Assembly: GCA_018697195.1 (NCBI GenBank)
Contig: CM031870.1
Coordinates: 2,180,079-2,244,078, forward strand
Length of the DNA stretch: 64,000 nt
Origin: Certhia americana
Taxonomy: Eukaryota > Chordata > Aves > Passeriformes > Certhiidae
Direction: 5' to 3'
A model generated the notes under the pieces. That model saw only the letters and a program-made list of their open reading frames with translations. It was not told the DNA's origin and did not search any database. The position numbers and the translations under genes were made by a program. Every line of letters begins with the position of its first letter. Positions within the stretch are counted from its first letter, which is position 1. Positions 20,860 through 32,800 of this stretch are shown piece by piece.

Positions 20860-22099
20860 CTGGAAAAATAAAACCAAGCATTCACTGGACACAGGTTTTC
20901 TTCACACTTCACTTCTCTGCGTGTCCTGCCAGCCAGTCACTGTTAAATTGGCTGCCATTCTAAAGGCTGGCAGCATTTCTCTTGGTCACTCTGAATGGAT
21001 GATTAAAATGTTTATGAGGCTGTCTTTCCTCACCATTAGGAATTTAACAAGATCACCCAGTTCCCATCAGTGTGATAGTCGTCCTTGCTCCTGTGGTTAT
21101 AATGATGCTGCTGTGGAGCAAATGTTTTCCACTTCAGATGTTCCTCGTGCAGATGTGCTGTTGGTAATTGCCTGGGTTGATCAGTGTGACTTTTTCTATT
21201 TCAAAGCAGATTCAGTTACAAACAAGTTGTTATTCAAGACTGTTTGAGACTGTTTAACTGCTTGTCATGAAGGGAAAGAATAAAGGTACATTTTTCTTTC
21301 CTAGGAGCTTTTAATCACAAATATTCTACATATCCTTATGATCTATACATGTGTTCAGATACCATGGTGACAAGCACACCACAGGAACCATAGAATAAAG
21401 AACTGCTTCATTAAAGATAGGGATGGGGAAACAGATTTTTTCAGCCCAGTAATGCAAAGCTGTATGTGGGATTTTCAGCTCTTGGGATCTGTTCTAAAGC
21501 CAACTGCAGGCATTGGCAGGTACCCAAGGACTTCAGTGGATTTGGAGCAGCCTTTGTGCCTATTTTAAGTAACATTTTTATTCAACTATCCCACAGTTGC
21601 ACTACTATTCATGCTCTTGCACTAACATGAGCAAGAGTAGAAATACTAATTTAGTGAAGGAGCTGGTGTTTAAACTGTGTTGTTTAGGTCTGCTTTGAGT
21701 TTGGTAGTTAATAACCAGTGGCCAACCCACCAGTACTGCAACACTGAAAAGTTCAAAGCAGGATATCATTATCCTTTAAAGGAAGATGAATACCTTGACT
21801 TGCAGTAAAGGAGGGCTTTTGCTTTAGCTGTACTCTTGTTTCTGGAAGTCTGCTAATGAGCTTATGAGGAGCATGCTGTGTGCTCCCAGGAATTAGCTGT
21901 GGCTCTCATCTGGGTTTTCTCTTGATGTGAGAAGTCTTAGCCTTGTTTCTCATAGCCATACAGATTGCTTGACGTTTAATAGAGAGACTTTAAGAAATAA
22001 GGGACTGGATCAAAGCTGACCTGAGTTAACAGAAAGACTCCCAGAGCCTCTGGTACCAGTTTTTAGATCTTGGTGGTCATGCTGAGTCCCCTCCTGGGG

Positions 22100-22245
22100 A
22101 GCTGGATTTCTGGCCTTCTCAAGTCAACAGTGAGTTTCTCCACTTCATTCAGAAGCCTCTGCTTAATTTTCTCCATGTTGGCAGCCCATGCTTGGACTGA
22201 TCCCACTGTCTCCTCTGCTTCCAGAGCCTCACAGCCAACTTTGTA
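22100..22245 (-). pseudogene. MYH16: MYH16 remnant: rod exon (YETDAIQ...KTKQRLQNEVEDL)
   Basis: After TTTTCTTCAG reads YKVGCEALEAEETVGSVQA, with a deletion, then NMEKIKQRLLNEVEKLTVDL. The second part is a close match to LEKTKxRLQNEVEDLxVD. The expected middle (TEELEEAKKKLAQR) is missing. Confidence 0.88.
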
Positions 22246-22721
22246 CTGAAGAAAAGATGGTAGAAATATCCTGGTGAGTAGTTCATGGATTTGAAGAGAG
22301 GTGGTATCAGCAGCCTTTGCCTACTGAACACCATCACCGTTTTCACCAGGGAAAAGATGGTAACTTGGCAGCAGTCTCAGAAAACAGATTGTAAAATCTT
22401 TGGTGTTTGCTTTAGCCTTAGGAAATTATAATGGCTTTTGTAGGGCTAATGGAAGAGTAAAGTTCTGTTGAAATTAAAAAAGGCTACCCAAATTCAAGCT
22501 TTAATCAGAAAGGTTTGTTTTCTGTTGTCAGTGTACCAATGTTAGGTCTCAATAGTCTCTGTTATTGCAAGTATTATTTTCCTTCTCTTGGCTGGAGCCC
22601 TTTGCTTTCTCTCTCTCTTACCAAATTACATCCCAACAGATCACATCCATAAGCTGTGACTCAGCAGCCAAACTAAATAATGAGACTGCCCTAAGCCCCA
22701 GACTCCCTGAAAGCTGAGTGC

Positions 22722-22915
22722 TCACTTGGTTTCCTGCAGCTTTTGCTTCTGTCAATGCCATCAATCCTCTGTTTGGTCCCCCAGTGACTTCAGTGTTCAG
22801 TTTAGAGACCTGAACTGCAGTTCAGCTTTGCTTTTCTCCTCCTCCTCCAGCTGCTTTTTCTTCAGGTCCAAATCCTGCTCGGTGTTGTCTGGGCCCCCAC
22901 AACAGCCGTGCAGGA
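22722..22915 (-). pseudogene. MYH16: MYH16 remnant: rod exon (SARHDCDLLREQYEEE)
   Basis: Nucleotides TCCTGCACGGCTGTTGTGG mirror the start of the SARHDCDL exon. Then LKKKQLEEEEKSKAELQ matches LREQYEEExEAKAELQ, and SKLNTEV matches SKANSEV. Several indels and stops. Confidence 0.8.
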
Positions 22916-23529
22916 CTCAAGGTAGCACAAATTCCACTTGAACCACTCAGTTCTGGACCATCTAGAAACATCTCAGCCTTCAAAATATCTTCCTGTTCAG
23001 GAGCCCAGATTTTTTTTTTTTTTCTTACCTATTTTTTTTCTGTATTGCAGTGAATTGGATTGAGCTCATACAACTGAAAACAGAACATGGCTTGTCACCA
23101 TCACTGTTTGCTCTCAAACAGTGTTTCAAAGAATTATGACAGTAAACCCATTTGGTGATTGTTCTGAACACAGAATCCTTGCCAGACTAGTGATATACAG
23201 GTGCAGCACTAGAATTATTCTTTGGAGGTAAGCAGAAATTTCCAACACACAGGTGTCAGATAGGGAGATGAAATGTTGATATATTTTGAGCCAGACTTTT
23301 GTGATCTCTACAAATAAACTGCTGCACAATCCACTGAATGGGCAGTGGACTGATAATCAGGAGGCTCTCTGTGTTTTGATCTGCTGCCTGCTCATGGGAT
23401 ACTTCCTATTTTATTTCCATATCCATACAAGGCTCATGTCCCCCACATCCCCTCCAAGACCCGCTGGTGACAAGCCCAGGCATTAACTTGGATGAGAAAG
23501 TTCTCCTTTGTGAGGGCTAACACAACAGA

Positions 23530-23658
23530 TTTGTTACTCTGAAGAGGACAATGTTCAAAGCAGCAGGCAGTGCATGACCCGTGACAGCAGCAGCCTCTGC
23601 AGGCAGCTGGTGCTCCCCAGCACCTTGGATTCCTCATCCAGCTGCCTCCTCAAGTCAT
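23530..23658 (-). pseudogene. MYH16: MYH16 remnant: rod exon (DLKRQLEEExKAKNALAHALQ)
   Basis: After CACACAG reads DLRRQLDEESKVLGST and, in a shifted frame, GHALPAALN, following DLKRQLEEExKAKNALAHALQSA. The following exon of the protein is at 22.9 kb, as expected. Confidence 0.82.
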
Positions 23659-23929
23659 CTGTGTGCAAGGTAAGAGAAATCTTTAGTGGACAGTCTGGTT
23701 AAGCCTGCTCTGAGCTTCCTGGAGCTCCCAACTCAGCTGTCTGGTTTTGGCTGTGCAACAACTGTATAAAGAAGCAGGAGAGGAACTAATTCAATGTATC
23801 TGGGGTGAGTGAGAAAGACTGGGCAGATCTGCAAGAGGAGACAGAGCAGGGCTGCCAGATCTGGATGAAATGTAGGGGAAGAGAAGGATCTAAGGGAGGT
23901 AACATTGCACAAAGCTGTCAAGAATCTAC

Positions 23930-24041
23930 CTTGGAGCCTGACTGCTTTATTTGCAGCTTGGCATTCCTCCATCACAGCCAGCTGGGCCTTGGCCTCAGCC
24001 AGGTTATCTTCCAGCCGGTGAACATGAGCATGGGAATTCAG
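23930..24041 (-). pseudogene. MYH16: MYH16 remnant: rod exon (LEDQxxEAxxK), frame open
   Basis: Between a CTTCCAG acceptor and a GTAGAT donor reads VHRLEDNLAEAKAQLAVM and EECQAANKAVRLQ with no stop. It follows CRTLEDQxSExxxK and xxTQRAKLQ of the rod. About 37 clean codons. Confidence 0.78.
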
Positions 24042-24384
24042 CTGGAAGAGAGAGGTCAGTCATATGATGCTGAGTAAGGCTTCAAGAGCCAAGATATCCT
24101 CCCTCCCTGGCAAACTCAGTTAATTCCAGTTGGTAATTGCACTGGGATGACTGTAGTAGCCTGGGGGAGTGCAGTGTCCTGACCTTTGTGAGGGAGATGC
24201 CTGCTCTATCAGCCAGGATGGGCAGTGTCCAGCATCAGCTGCCAGCAGCTGCTTCCTGGCATCAGCAGCTCCCACTGGAGAGCTGGATTCTGCTTTGCAC
24301 TCATGGCTACACCTGTGGCTGCATTGGTTTGGTGAGGAATTCCCTTCTGGTCTCTCCCCCTGGATTTCTGCAGAGATTCCATGC

Positions 24385-24480
24385 TTACATTCAGCTTACC
24401 CATTTCTGCTTTCATGAGCTACTTGTCCATCTCCAGCTTTGCTTTCACTCATCTCCATGAGCTCTGCTATCCCAGCCATG
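24385..24480 (-). pseudogene. MYH16: MYH16 remnant: rod exon (SVAELGEQ...KLEKEKSE)
   Basis: AGIAELMEMSE matches DSVAELGEQID; then in another frame KLEMDK, TAG, LMKAEMGKLNVSMESL matches KLEKEKSExKxEIDDLxSNMES. One stop and one shift. Confidence 0.72.
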
Positions 24481-24721
24481 GCAACTGTGTTCTTCCTGTG
24501 GCCCTGCCCTACTGGAACTGACCTTACTGCTTTCTGTGCCACTGGCCAAGCTCCTCTACCTGTTTTCCCCCTTGCAAGGTGTCTGACAACATGGACCTAT
24601 CTCCTGACGTGGATGAGAATTAATCTGATCACATTTCAAAAGTGAACCGAAATGGAAATGTTCCTTATTATTGATGCTGTCAATTTGTATTAGACATTAG
24701 AACATGTTCAGAGCATTCTAT

Positions 24722-24780
24722 TCAAATACAGCCTCAGCTTCCAGATCTTCTTCCAGCTCTTCACTATCTGGAGTGACTGG
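24722..24780 (-). pseudogene. MYH16: MYH16 remnant: short rod piece (RIEELEEELEAERA)
   Basis: Reads DSEELEEDLEAEA, close to RIEELEEELEAERA. Too short to identify alone; its place in the order supports it. Confidence 0.5.
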
Positions 24781-26294
24781 AGTACACATACGAGCACAGC
24801 AGTGAGTCTGTGAGCAGGAGATGTGAGAGAAATCTGTGGGAATATGAACAAGAATCTTAATTTCTTCACTCCCTTCTCTATATGTTTGTCAGCTCAACTG
24901 GGTTTCATTTCATGGGAGAGATCTATGGCTGGGAATACTGAGCCAAGAAAGCAGGAATGCCTGGCCAGGTGTCTCAACAGACAGCTGATGTTATCTGCAG
25001 CATGGTTGGCTTCCTGTATGATGTTGGAATTTGGCCTTCAGGAATATAATCAAGTTGATTTGATTACTTGAGGGAAATAGAGGCTTGTTCATAGATATAG
25101 CTGCAATCTAGGTCTGTATGTCATGTTTTTGTTGAAATGCTGAGTTTTAGTTAAATATTTGAACACTGAAATACTTGGATGAAATAAATATTTGAATTCA
25201 GAATGGTAATACTGCACATCCTGTGAACTGTGGCCTCATTTCTTGTTTGATTTATCACCTTTTCTTCCAGAGTGAAAGGGACAGTGCCTTGGAGGGCAGT
25301 AGAGTCCATGGAAAGGTCTATCAGACATCTTTGCTGACTGCCTGAGGAGGATCCTGGAACACATCACCTTTCTTCTGGTCAGAGCAGCATGGCAGGAGAT
25401 CTGCAGTGAGCACACAGTTACCCAGACTTCAAAGTGGAGTTTCCAGTAAGTGGATAATGCACAAGACAAGCTAGATTCAGAGCTGGCTGAACTGTTCAAT
25501 CACTGGAAACTAAAAGGCAAATGTTTCTAAGCCCAGGGGTTTCACAAGCTCATAGAGAAGTCAGAATCTGCTGTAGAAAAAACATCAGCATCTGCCTGGG
25601 GAAAAATAAATACGAGATCTCAACTGGTTCTGTTATTTAAGAGTTTAAAGAGTGATAGGCTCCAGACTCCTTTTTAACAGGGTAGGTTTAAAGGGCTGTA
25701 TTAATCTTTTATGCCAATTCAGTCTTATCAAAAAGTCAAAGCTGCACAAACTGCCTATTGTGGGATGGCAAAAGTAGGACATTAGAGCAAATGAATGAAG
25801 CCAAATTAGTGCTTGTGCTGCATAGTGAACAGCTGAGATTTAGTGTCCTGTCTCCTTAGTGGGACTGGCAGGGCACTTAAATCCCTTTTTCCTTTGTGGA
25901 AGCTCCTCTTACCCCATCATTAACTGGTTTGCACAGAAAGGCTCAAACAGCCTGGGAAGCTGAGCCTGTTTGCAGCTCTGAAGGACTAAACCACTTTTCT
26001 TCTATCACTTAAGTGTCCTTTGCTCTGAAGCACAAGGATCTTGTACTCCCTGTGGAGAACTTGAATTAGCAAAGCTTGAAGTATGTATTAATGATTGTAC
26101 ATGTTGCCTTTGCTACTTAGATCATTAACTAGGTAAATTAGTGGTTTGGATAATATAGAGTTGGATATTTGTATTCCAGGAAGTTAATTTCTAAGGGGAG
26201 GTTTCTCAGAACAGTGCTGGCAGACCCATCACTGAAGTAGTCAATAGTGACACTAAAATAAAGTTCTAATTTGTGATAATATTTTGCAATTCTA

Positions 26295-26470
26295 AAACAG
26301 TTTTTATCTGAGGATCAGAAGGCCTTACATAAACATGAATCATTTAAGCCTCATAACTTCCCAGTGATTATACACATTTTATATGTGGGTGAGTGTGGAA
26401 GATGAATTACAAATATCAGACAATGAGTCAGAGAAAGATTTAGGAAACAAAATCTTGTATTTCTGATCCT
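26295..26470. mobile_element. MIR-like ancient SINE fragment
   Basis: AATCATTTAAGCCTCATAAC, then 'acattttatatgtgggtgag' and 'aatgagtcagagaaagattt' follow the MIR core order. Strongly diverged. Confidence 0.5.
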
Positions 26471-26704
26471 GCCTGCCTAAATTACTGAACTTTACTTGTG
26501 TTTGTCATTGGGTTAATGCTGAAGAGATCTGAAATGACTGTGGATTTTCCCAGTGAATTTATGGTCAAGGGTCTTTTCAGCTGTAGCTGATGCTGTCAGA
26601 GCTGTGACGTAGCACAACTGCACCCAGTAGGATTTTGTACCATCCACTCCAATTGACACATAAAACCATGAAAATTCCTTAGAACATCTTCCAAGTTTCA
26701 CTCA

Positions 26705-26815
26705 TTTCATCTCATTGAGGTTGGGTGTTGTCATTTTGAGGTCACACTCTGCTTTAGGATAAGCCTTTTCCATCTTGCCATGGATTTTATTTTCTTCTTC
26801 AGAGTTGTCCTCCAG
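26705..26815 (-). pseudogene. MYH16: MYH16 remnant: rod exon (LEGSLEQEKK...), frame open
   Basis: Directly after an ACTAG acceptor reads LEDNSEEENKIHG, KMEKAYPKAECDLKM and TTPNLNE with no stop. It matches LEGSLEQEKKxR and xLERAKRKxExDLKLTQExxxxL. Joins in phase to the exon ending at 27,117. Confidence 0.9.
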
Positions 26816-26865
26816 CTAGTTGAAGAAAGGGAAATAAGCATGAAAAAAGACTTTGTAACAAACAT

Positions 26866-27018
26866 AAAATCATAGGATCATGGAATGATTGGGTTGGAAG
26901 GGACTTAAAGACCATCCCATTCAACTTCCCTGCCGTGGGCAGGGACACCTTCCACTATCCCAGGTTGCTCCAAGCACCATCCAAGCTGGCCTTGAACATT
27001 CCAGGGATGGGGCAGCAC
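26866..27018 (-). mobile_element. CR1 LINE 3' fragment, antisense, in MYH16 fossil intron
   Basis: Starts 'aatcataggatcatggaatg' and runs through 'cgtgggcagggacaccttcc' to 'ccagggatggggcagc'. It sits in the 300-bp intron between two myosin rod remnants. Confidence 0.92.
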
Positions 27019-27116
27019 AGCAAATATATAGATAATGTTTATCATAAGGGCCCAACATGCAGAAACCAGACTAAAGAGGGTTATCTAAAATAGAGACTGT
27101 GACAACTGCACCTCAC

Positions 27117-27210
27117 CTCAGGTATCCGAGTGGCAGGCTGGCTGCTGTTCTTGGGCAGGTGGTTCACCTTGTTCTCCTTACCTTGCAGTTTTCCAAGAAG
27201 GGAGAGGCCA
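27117..27210 (-). pseudogene. MYH16: MYH16 remnant: rod exon (LQxEEDKVNxLxKxxxKL)
   Basis: Reads KLQGKENKVNHLPKNSSQ then PATRIPE, ending exactly at GAG before a canonical GTGAGG donor. It matches DLQxEEDKVNxLxKxxxKL. The reading frame runs across the junction into the exon at 26,815. Confidence 0.85.
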
Positions 27211-28354
27211 AGACTAGTGCACAGAGTTGGGTGAGAAGTTAAACCCTGCCCTGGCAGCAGACTGAAAACCCAAAGAATTCATCCGAGGTGCTTCTGGAGT
27301 GCAGCCTGAGCTCTGTGTGTGGTTTGCAATGGCCCACAGGAGCTCGGTCCAGCACTGGCTCTTCCCAAAGCATCCTGCTCACCCTCAGAATTCACACAGC
27401 TCTTTTGGGCAGTGGCACAAGTTGGCAACACTTCAGTGTGCTGCCATGAGTTAATACCCAGAAAAGCACAGCCCCTTCCTGTTTGTGCAGTATGCTGGAG
27501 TCTCACAGCATTGAACCAAGTAGACAATGGGGGTTTTTTACCCTTTCCCCAGACCAGGAGAATGAGAATGGGAGAGAATAAAGAAAAATGAACAGTTATT
27601 TCTGCCTGCTGAACTCCCTGCAAAGCCCTCTTCTCCTTTTGGCATTTAGTGACTGAGTCATTCCAAGAAGAGAGATCTAAGTTTGAACCCTGTGGTCTAA
27701 TGCCTGCAGGCAGGAAAAAGTTTTTGTGGATCACACAAACCGTTAGCAGCAGCAGGACAAAATGTCACTGGAAACTTGTGCTTCTTTGGAAGGAATCTGA
27801 GATTCAGTTAATAAATTCTGAGGCATATGAGGCATCTGTGAGTTTAACATCCTGTGGAAGTTAACACTGACTTCAGAAGAAGCAGCAGACAACCACATGG
27901 CTGCTCTGGTGCAGATTTAAGACTTTTCCAATTACATTAAATAAAAAACAATTCAGGTGCAGGAGAGGGAGAAGCATTCCCCAAGGCTGGATGGAAGGAG
28001 TTACATGACTGCAGAGGGAGACATATTATAAGCAGAGGCCTACCAACATCATTATGTAAAAGTGGGTCTAATTAATAAAGAATGTCAAGGAAATACAATG
28101 ACTTTATGTAGAGAGATCCCTAAAAATTCCTGTGAAATGACTATTGCTATAAGGTGGGAGGGTGAAGTGAATAATTAAATCCATCCCAGGTTGTATGAGA
28201 TGCTGAAAGACAATATAAGAAACCGTGGGGGAGATGAGCTGAGTAAATCTGAGAATCCCAAAAGGTGCTCTGAGTGGAAGAGCTGTAATAGTTGGCTGGG
28301 TTCATTCCTTTGAAGAATAAGGCAGAAAAAACCTCTTGTTATGCTTCATACCCA

Positions 28355-28535
28355 CTTCTTCTCAGTTTTAGCCAGGGTATTCTCCAGCCCTTCCAAATGC
28401 CATTGCAAATGGCTGAGCTAGTCCTCCAGTATCCTCTTGCTGGCCCTCCTGTCATCCCCTTCACATCCAGGAGCTGCCTCAGGGGCCCATCCTTCATTTC
28501 TTCATTTGGGCCAGGCATTCCTCAGCATCCAGCAC
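28355..28535 (-). pseudogene. MYH16: MYH16 remnant: S2 exon (DAEERCDQLIK...LTLAKVEK)
   Basis: LDAEECLAQMKK matches DAEERCDQLIKNK. In a later frame DDRRASKRILED, TAG, LSHLQWHLEGLENTLAKTEK matches [34 protein letters not shown]. At least one indel and one stop. Confidence 0.85.
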
Positions 28536-29131
28536 GTTCCCTTGTTCCTAATGAAGGGATGGGGATCCAGTGTTCATCCTATGAAAGGCTGCTAATAAGA
28601 TTTCTTCAACATGCCTATGTTGCAGTTGATCTCTGTGACTCAGGCCGCAGCTTCTTAAAAGTTAAGCATCAAAAAATCTGTTTGTACACACACAGGTTCC
28701 TAAAGAAGAGTTTGCACTTCAAAAAGATGCCACCCCAACTTGCTGTGGCTCATACTGAATATCATTGGTGGACCAGGGGCAGAACTTGGGACTTGTGACA
28801 GCAGCTCCTTTGCTTTAACCAGGAGGCTTTTCAGTCTCCTTTGTTATCCAAGGACTTTATTTGAGTTGCAGTCAGGCTGCCTGTGAGGCTCATGCATCAT
28901 CCCCATGTGCTCTTTATTCATCCCATGTTCTGAAAAGGAGCCTCTTATGAGTCACCTGAGGGAGCTGATGCCCTGCCTCGATGAATCCTGAGCCTTTAAC
29001 CATTCCCTATGGATAACAGCCTGCAGTTCGATGGGGAGGTCATCCCTCTCCTAGCTCAGGGTGGCTTGTCAGCACCTCTGATCTTTTGTGAATGCTCTGA
29101 GCTCCCAAGCCTTTGACATGATGCTTCTCAC

Positions 29132-29191
29132 CTCCCATTCCTTCAGTTACATTTCCTCCTCCTGCTGGGCCACATTCAGCAGCAGCTTCAC
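29132..29191 (-). pseudogene. MYH16: MYH16 remnant: head-rod junction exon (IKPLLK)
   Basis: A 60-bp exon with intact AG (AATTCCAG) and GT (GTGAGA) reads VKLLLNVAQQEEEM, TAA, LKEWE. This is the KPLL start of the S2 rod just after the conserved head-rod proline. The single stop is at 29,147-29,149. Confidence 0.88.
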
Positions 29192-30228
29192 CTGGAATTA
29201 AGGAGTTCAAGCAATGAGGTTCCCAAAATAAGCCATTTCTATTATAATGGTTCCTGAAAGCCCTGAGGTGGTCATTTTGTTATCAGATCCTAGGGGGTTT
29301 TTCATACCAGTGGGAGGCCTGGTGTTTCCTGAAATGCCTGTTTCGTGCAGGGTTTCATATCTCTGGTGTGAGTAATACAGCTCCTAGAAAAGGTTGTTAT
29401 GGAGCACAGGAGCAGATCTGTGTGCCAGCACAGAAGTCAGGACTGTATGCCAAATTCTGAACTGATATAAATGCAGAATGATTCTTATCATGATCTAGAT
29501 TCACAACAGTCCAAATGGGACCAGAATCCTTTGAAAGCTTTTACTTTCTAAGGCTGTGGAAGTTCATTTGGCTCACACTGGAGCTGGGAAGGTGTGTTAC
29601 CCAGATAAAAAGGCAGATTTTGGTTCAACCATAGGTGGAAAATTGGCTTTAAAATTTTTTTGTTTCACTTAAACTTGTATTTCTTGGTCAGCACTTTCTT
29701 TCCCCTCTCACCAGAAACTCAATTGATTTGTCCATCCTGGGCCTAAGTGAAGAGATACTGAGCTGGAACTGCCCCTTCATGATGGCTGTGGTCCTGCTTA
29801 AGAGAAGTGAACCAAGCTTCTTTGTTTCATCTTTTAAATGTTAATGAATAGTGAAATCTTATATTCCCATGCTCATATCCTCACTCCTCCTCTCTGTGCT
29901 GGTTTGAGAAGTGGGAAATTCAGGCCTTGAGTTTTGAAGACATTCTCTTTCCACTCCCTAGAGGCAGCGGGCATAGACTCAGATTTCAGGATTTTCTCCA
30001 TTTACTAACTTTTCTGGCATTGATTTGGAAAGAAATTATTCAGGCCCCTTGCCCTATCAATAATTAACTAGAAAGTCACTGACTTTCTCAGTGTCTCTAA
30101 CTGAACATGGCTGTTATTTTTTCTCCCAGCCCTTATCTTTCCTGCCCAGACATCCCAAGTTTCTCAGTGCCTGTAATTGCCACTGTTTAATTCTGCAGAA
30201 CAGGACAACCTCAGGATTTTTTCCTCAC

Positions 30229-30304
30229 CCTAATGTTTGATTTCTCCCAGAAAAGCATCTGCAGAAACTTGTGGCCATTCCTCTGAATTGCCATCAGGCC
30301 AAGC
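30229..30304 (-). pseudogene. MYH16: MYH16 remnant: neck/IQ exon
   Basis: After TTGCCCCAG reads LGLMAIQRNGHKFLQM and LFW, aligning to DALLVIQWNIRAFMGVKNW. The Ile-Gln pair and the Phe and Trp are kept. Ends at GTGAGG. This would bind the light chain in an intact myosin. Confidence 0.78.
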
Positions 30305-31024
30305 CTGGGGCAAGCAGAACAAGTGGGGCTTAGAAACAACTGCAGGGGTAGAGGTTTTGTCCTTGATGAAAACAAAAGACACCTTGTGCTGTCCTGTAAC
30401 AGGAAATGCACTAAATAGTTTTAGTAGTAATGAAAAATAATAGTTGTAATCTTGCAGCTGTTGGCTTTAAAGTAATATTGAGGCAGTGATCTCCATCCAT
30501 AAGTTGAAATCTAAGGCTAGAGTAGGTTGGAGGAGTGATGACAATTGTGTAATTATTATAAAAGTTGGGAAATGCAGATTTTAGGTTCTTGGAAAGAACA
30601 GAATGCTCCCTTCTGCGTGGCTGTTACAATAGCTACTTTCATTATGTTATGACAAAAACATATGTGCAAAATTAATGATGCATGCTGCTAATATTAGATG
30701 ACTACAACAACCTCTCTACATTTCACTTTCCAGTCTTAAATTGGATAAATGATCAGTTAGAAGGATTTTTGCCTGACTAAGGAATAGTAAAGAGCAAGTG
30801 AGATTTATCACATAGCTGAAGGTGCACTTCATTTGCATTTTATTAACTGAGCTGCCTGATTAAAAATCAGTTTCAGGAGCGTGTGTAAGAGAGAGAATAT
30901 TATATGCATGAGGAAGTGGGTTGCTGTAGAAACTCAAACTCTGCAGTTCTATCTACCCCAAAGGCATCCTGAGTCATAACTGCCATCAGTTTAGTCAGCT
31001 CAGTTTGGTCAGAGTGAACAGTAC

Positions 31025-31145
31025 CCTTTAATATCCAATTCTGCTCTCCTTTTCCTCCAGGTCAGGAGAGCCAAGCAGCAACTCTTGTGCCTTCTTATTG
31101 TCCACAAACCCTGGAGGGATCAAGCTGGGATTCAGTTTTTGGTAG
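31025..31145 (-). pseudogene. MYH16: MYH16 remnant: converter exon (RYxxLNPxAIPxG...GHTK)
   Basis: After CATGTTAG reads YQKLNPSLIPPGFVDNKK, then AQELLLGSPDLEEKESRIGY and a stop. It matches RYxILNPxAIPxGxFIDSxKxxEKLLxSxDxDxxxYxxGHTK. Very clear family match. Confidence 0.93.
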
Positions 31146-31329
31146 CTAACATGGAAAGACAGGTATAATGATAGAAAAATTCAGCAGCAGCAATGCAGAA
31201 TTCTCATCACTGCCTAAGATCTTCTCTGGTGTATCTTCCCAGCCCCACGGGTACTGAAATATTGCTGTAAGGAAGCCTGTGGATATTCCTACCTGTAAAT
31301 GTTCTTGAAAGAAGCAAAAGCAATGGAAG

Positions 31330-31405
31330 CAGTAATTTCTAGCCACTCCCTCTGTGATTTCCCATCAAGGACAGGATTCCTGCACAGGATGTAGACCTCT
31401 GACAT
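31330..31405 (-). pseudogene. MYH16: MYH16 remnant: LEGIRICRKGFPNR exon
   Basis: After CACTTGCAG reads MSEVYILCRNPVLDGKSQRE, aligned to VLEGIRICRKGFPNR. The Glu and the Cys-Arg pair are kept. It lies between the actin-binding and converter remnants as expected. Confidence 0.65.
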
Positions 31406-31598
31406 CTGCAAGTGGAAGATGTGCATTCAATAATGGTGTTGGAATTCAAACAACACGAGTAACTGCCTATTCATAGCACATTTGTTTGCTGTTCACTGCT
31501 TTCCATTACTTGCCCTTCCACTTTATTATATATGTCATAGGTAAAAACTCACGTTGCTCTTCCCCCTCTGCAGCTCCCTGTTTCTGTGGTTATCCTGG

Positions 31599-31622
31599 AA
31601 AAAAAAAAGAAAAAAAAAAAGG
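31599..31622 (+). repeat. Poly(A) tract
   Basis: Two runs of about ten A separated by a G. No associated retroposon body recognised. Confidence 0.8.
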
Positions 31623-31854
31623 GTTGTAGGAGGTAATACAGCCCAATAAAAACTGGTGCCGATTTGTCTAGTTTCAGGTGGTGTATTTCCTAATTCTTTG
31701 TGCTTCTCTCACAAAATGAAAGGTTTATTAGACATCCTGTCTCTGGCCCTGGTGCTTGGAAGTGTCTGTCAGCCTGACATTCCCTTGGGCACAAGGCAAC
31801 CTGTGAAGGGATGACCCAAACTCTTTCATTCCTGAATGAGGATCTGCTTGGCCA

Positions 31855-31993
31855 GCCCCAGCTTGTGCAGAAAGCACTGTGTGCTTTGCCTGAGGGTTGC
31901 TGTACCAGACTGTTTGAATCCATTTGGAGCAATGCAGTGGGTGAAATGCAGGGATGTGCTCTGCAAAGCAACTCTCAGTTAGTCCAGCTGCTC
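31855..31993 (-). pseudogene. MYH16: MYH16 remnant: lower 50-kDa/SH region exon (ENLNKLMTxLR...HFVRCIxPN)
   Basis: After GTCTCATTCCAG reads EQLD, TAA, LRVALQSTSLHFTHCIAPNG then FKQSG. It aligns to ENLNKLMTNLRSTxPHFVRCIIPNExKxxG. Stop at 31,979-31,981. The Leu-His-x-Leu that follows is only vaguely kept. Confidence 0.93.
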
Positions 31994-32484
31994 CTGGAAT
32001 GAGACAAAGAAGAGTGGAGTGAATGAACTAACAGGAGTTACCAAGGCTGGAGAGAGAAAACCTTCTGTTTTATAAAGGCATTTGCATTTCCCAGCTGGAA
32101 TCATAGCCCCATATCGACTGGCATTAGCTTTGGATACACAGAAAAGTAACACAAGCCTTCCCCTGTAATGTATTTCCTATCTTCATTTGTGGCTTTCAAG
32201 GCAAAATACTAACAGGATTCTTTGGAGCTTTCCTGTCCTGTTTCTAGCACTGCTGAGAGTTACTGGAAGTGCTGTGACAGCAGCCTCAGAAAGAAACATC
32301 ACATCCTCCAGGTGCTGGACTTCATCTCAAGACTCAGTCTCCCCTTTTATGCTGGTGCTGCTTTATCAGTTTAGCAAAGCCCAGGAAGGAATTCCACAAG
32401 CAGGGAGCAGACATAAGATGCAAACCTGTCCATTTGATAGTTCAAAATCTGAAAAGCAGTTTCCCCGTCTCTCTCATTCACCTC

Positions 32485-32585
32485 TCTATAGCGAATTGCT
32501 GGGCTGAGCTGATGACAGTCCTGGTAGGCAGCGGGTTTTTCTGGTTGATCGAAACCTGACATTTGTCTGGGCAGCAGAAGGCCAC
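32485..32585 (-). pseudogene. MYH16: MYH16 remnant: [15 protein letters not shown] segment
   Basis: Reads VSINQKNPLPTRTVISS, aligned to [20 protein letters not shown]. The run before it (VHYAGTVDY) is displaced, suggesting an insertion of under 100 bp. Confidence 0.68.
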
Positions 32586-32689
32586 TGACTGCCAGGGGGA
32601 GATTATGTAGCCTGTCATTAATCCAGGACTGCACTCACGCTTCCATCTGTGCAGGAATGTTTCTGGAGCAGCGCTTGTGGTGCCTTCCC

Positions 32690-32800
32690 AGAGCGCACGA
32701 ACGCGGCGTGCACCGTCTGCCTCTCAGGCTGGAGGGGCAGAAACTTCAAGGTCAGAGCAAGATTGTCTTTCAGCACAAAAGAGAAGGACACAGGGGCAGA
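32690..32800 (-). pseudogene. MYH16: MYH16 remnant: KLYDNHLGK...EAHF segment
   Basis: An open frame reads SFSFVLKDNLALTLKFLP then PERQTVHAAFVRS. It aligns to TSFKxKLYDNHLGKSxNFQKP and EAHFxLVHYAG with Asp-Asn and the final Phe in register. Good in context, moderate alone. Confidence 0.6.

Noticed and set aside
25236..25499. Minus-strand frame with a short LEEKV-like phrase, considered as a myosin exon
   Set aside because: Its order in the locus would be wrong for the motor domain and no rod alignment holds over more than a few residues.
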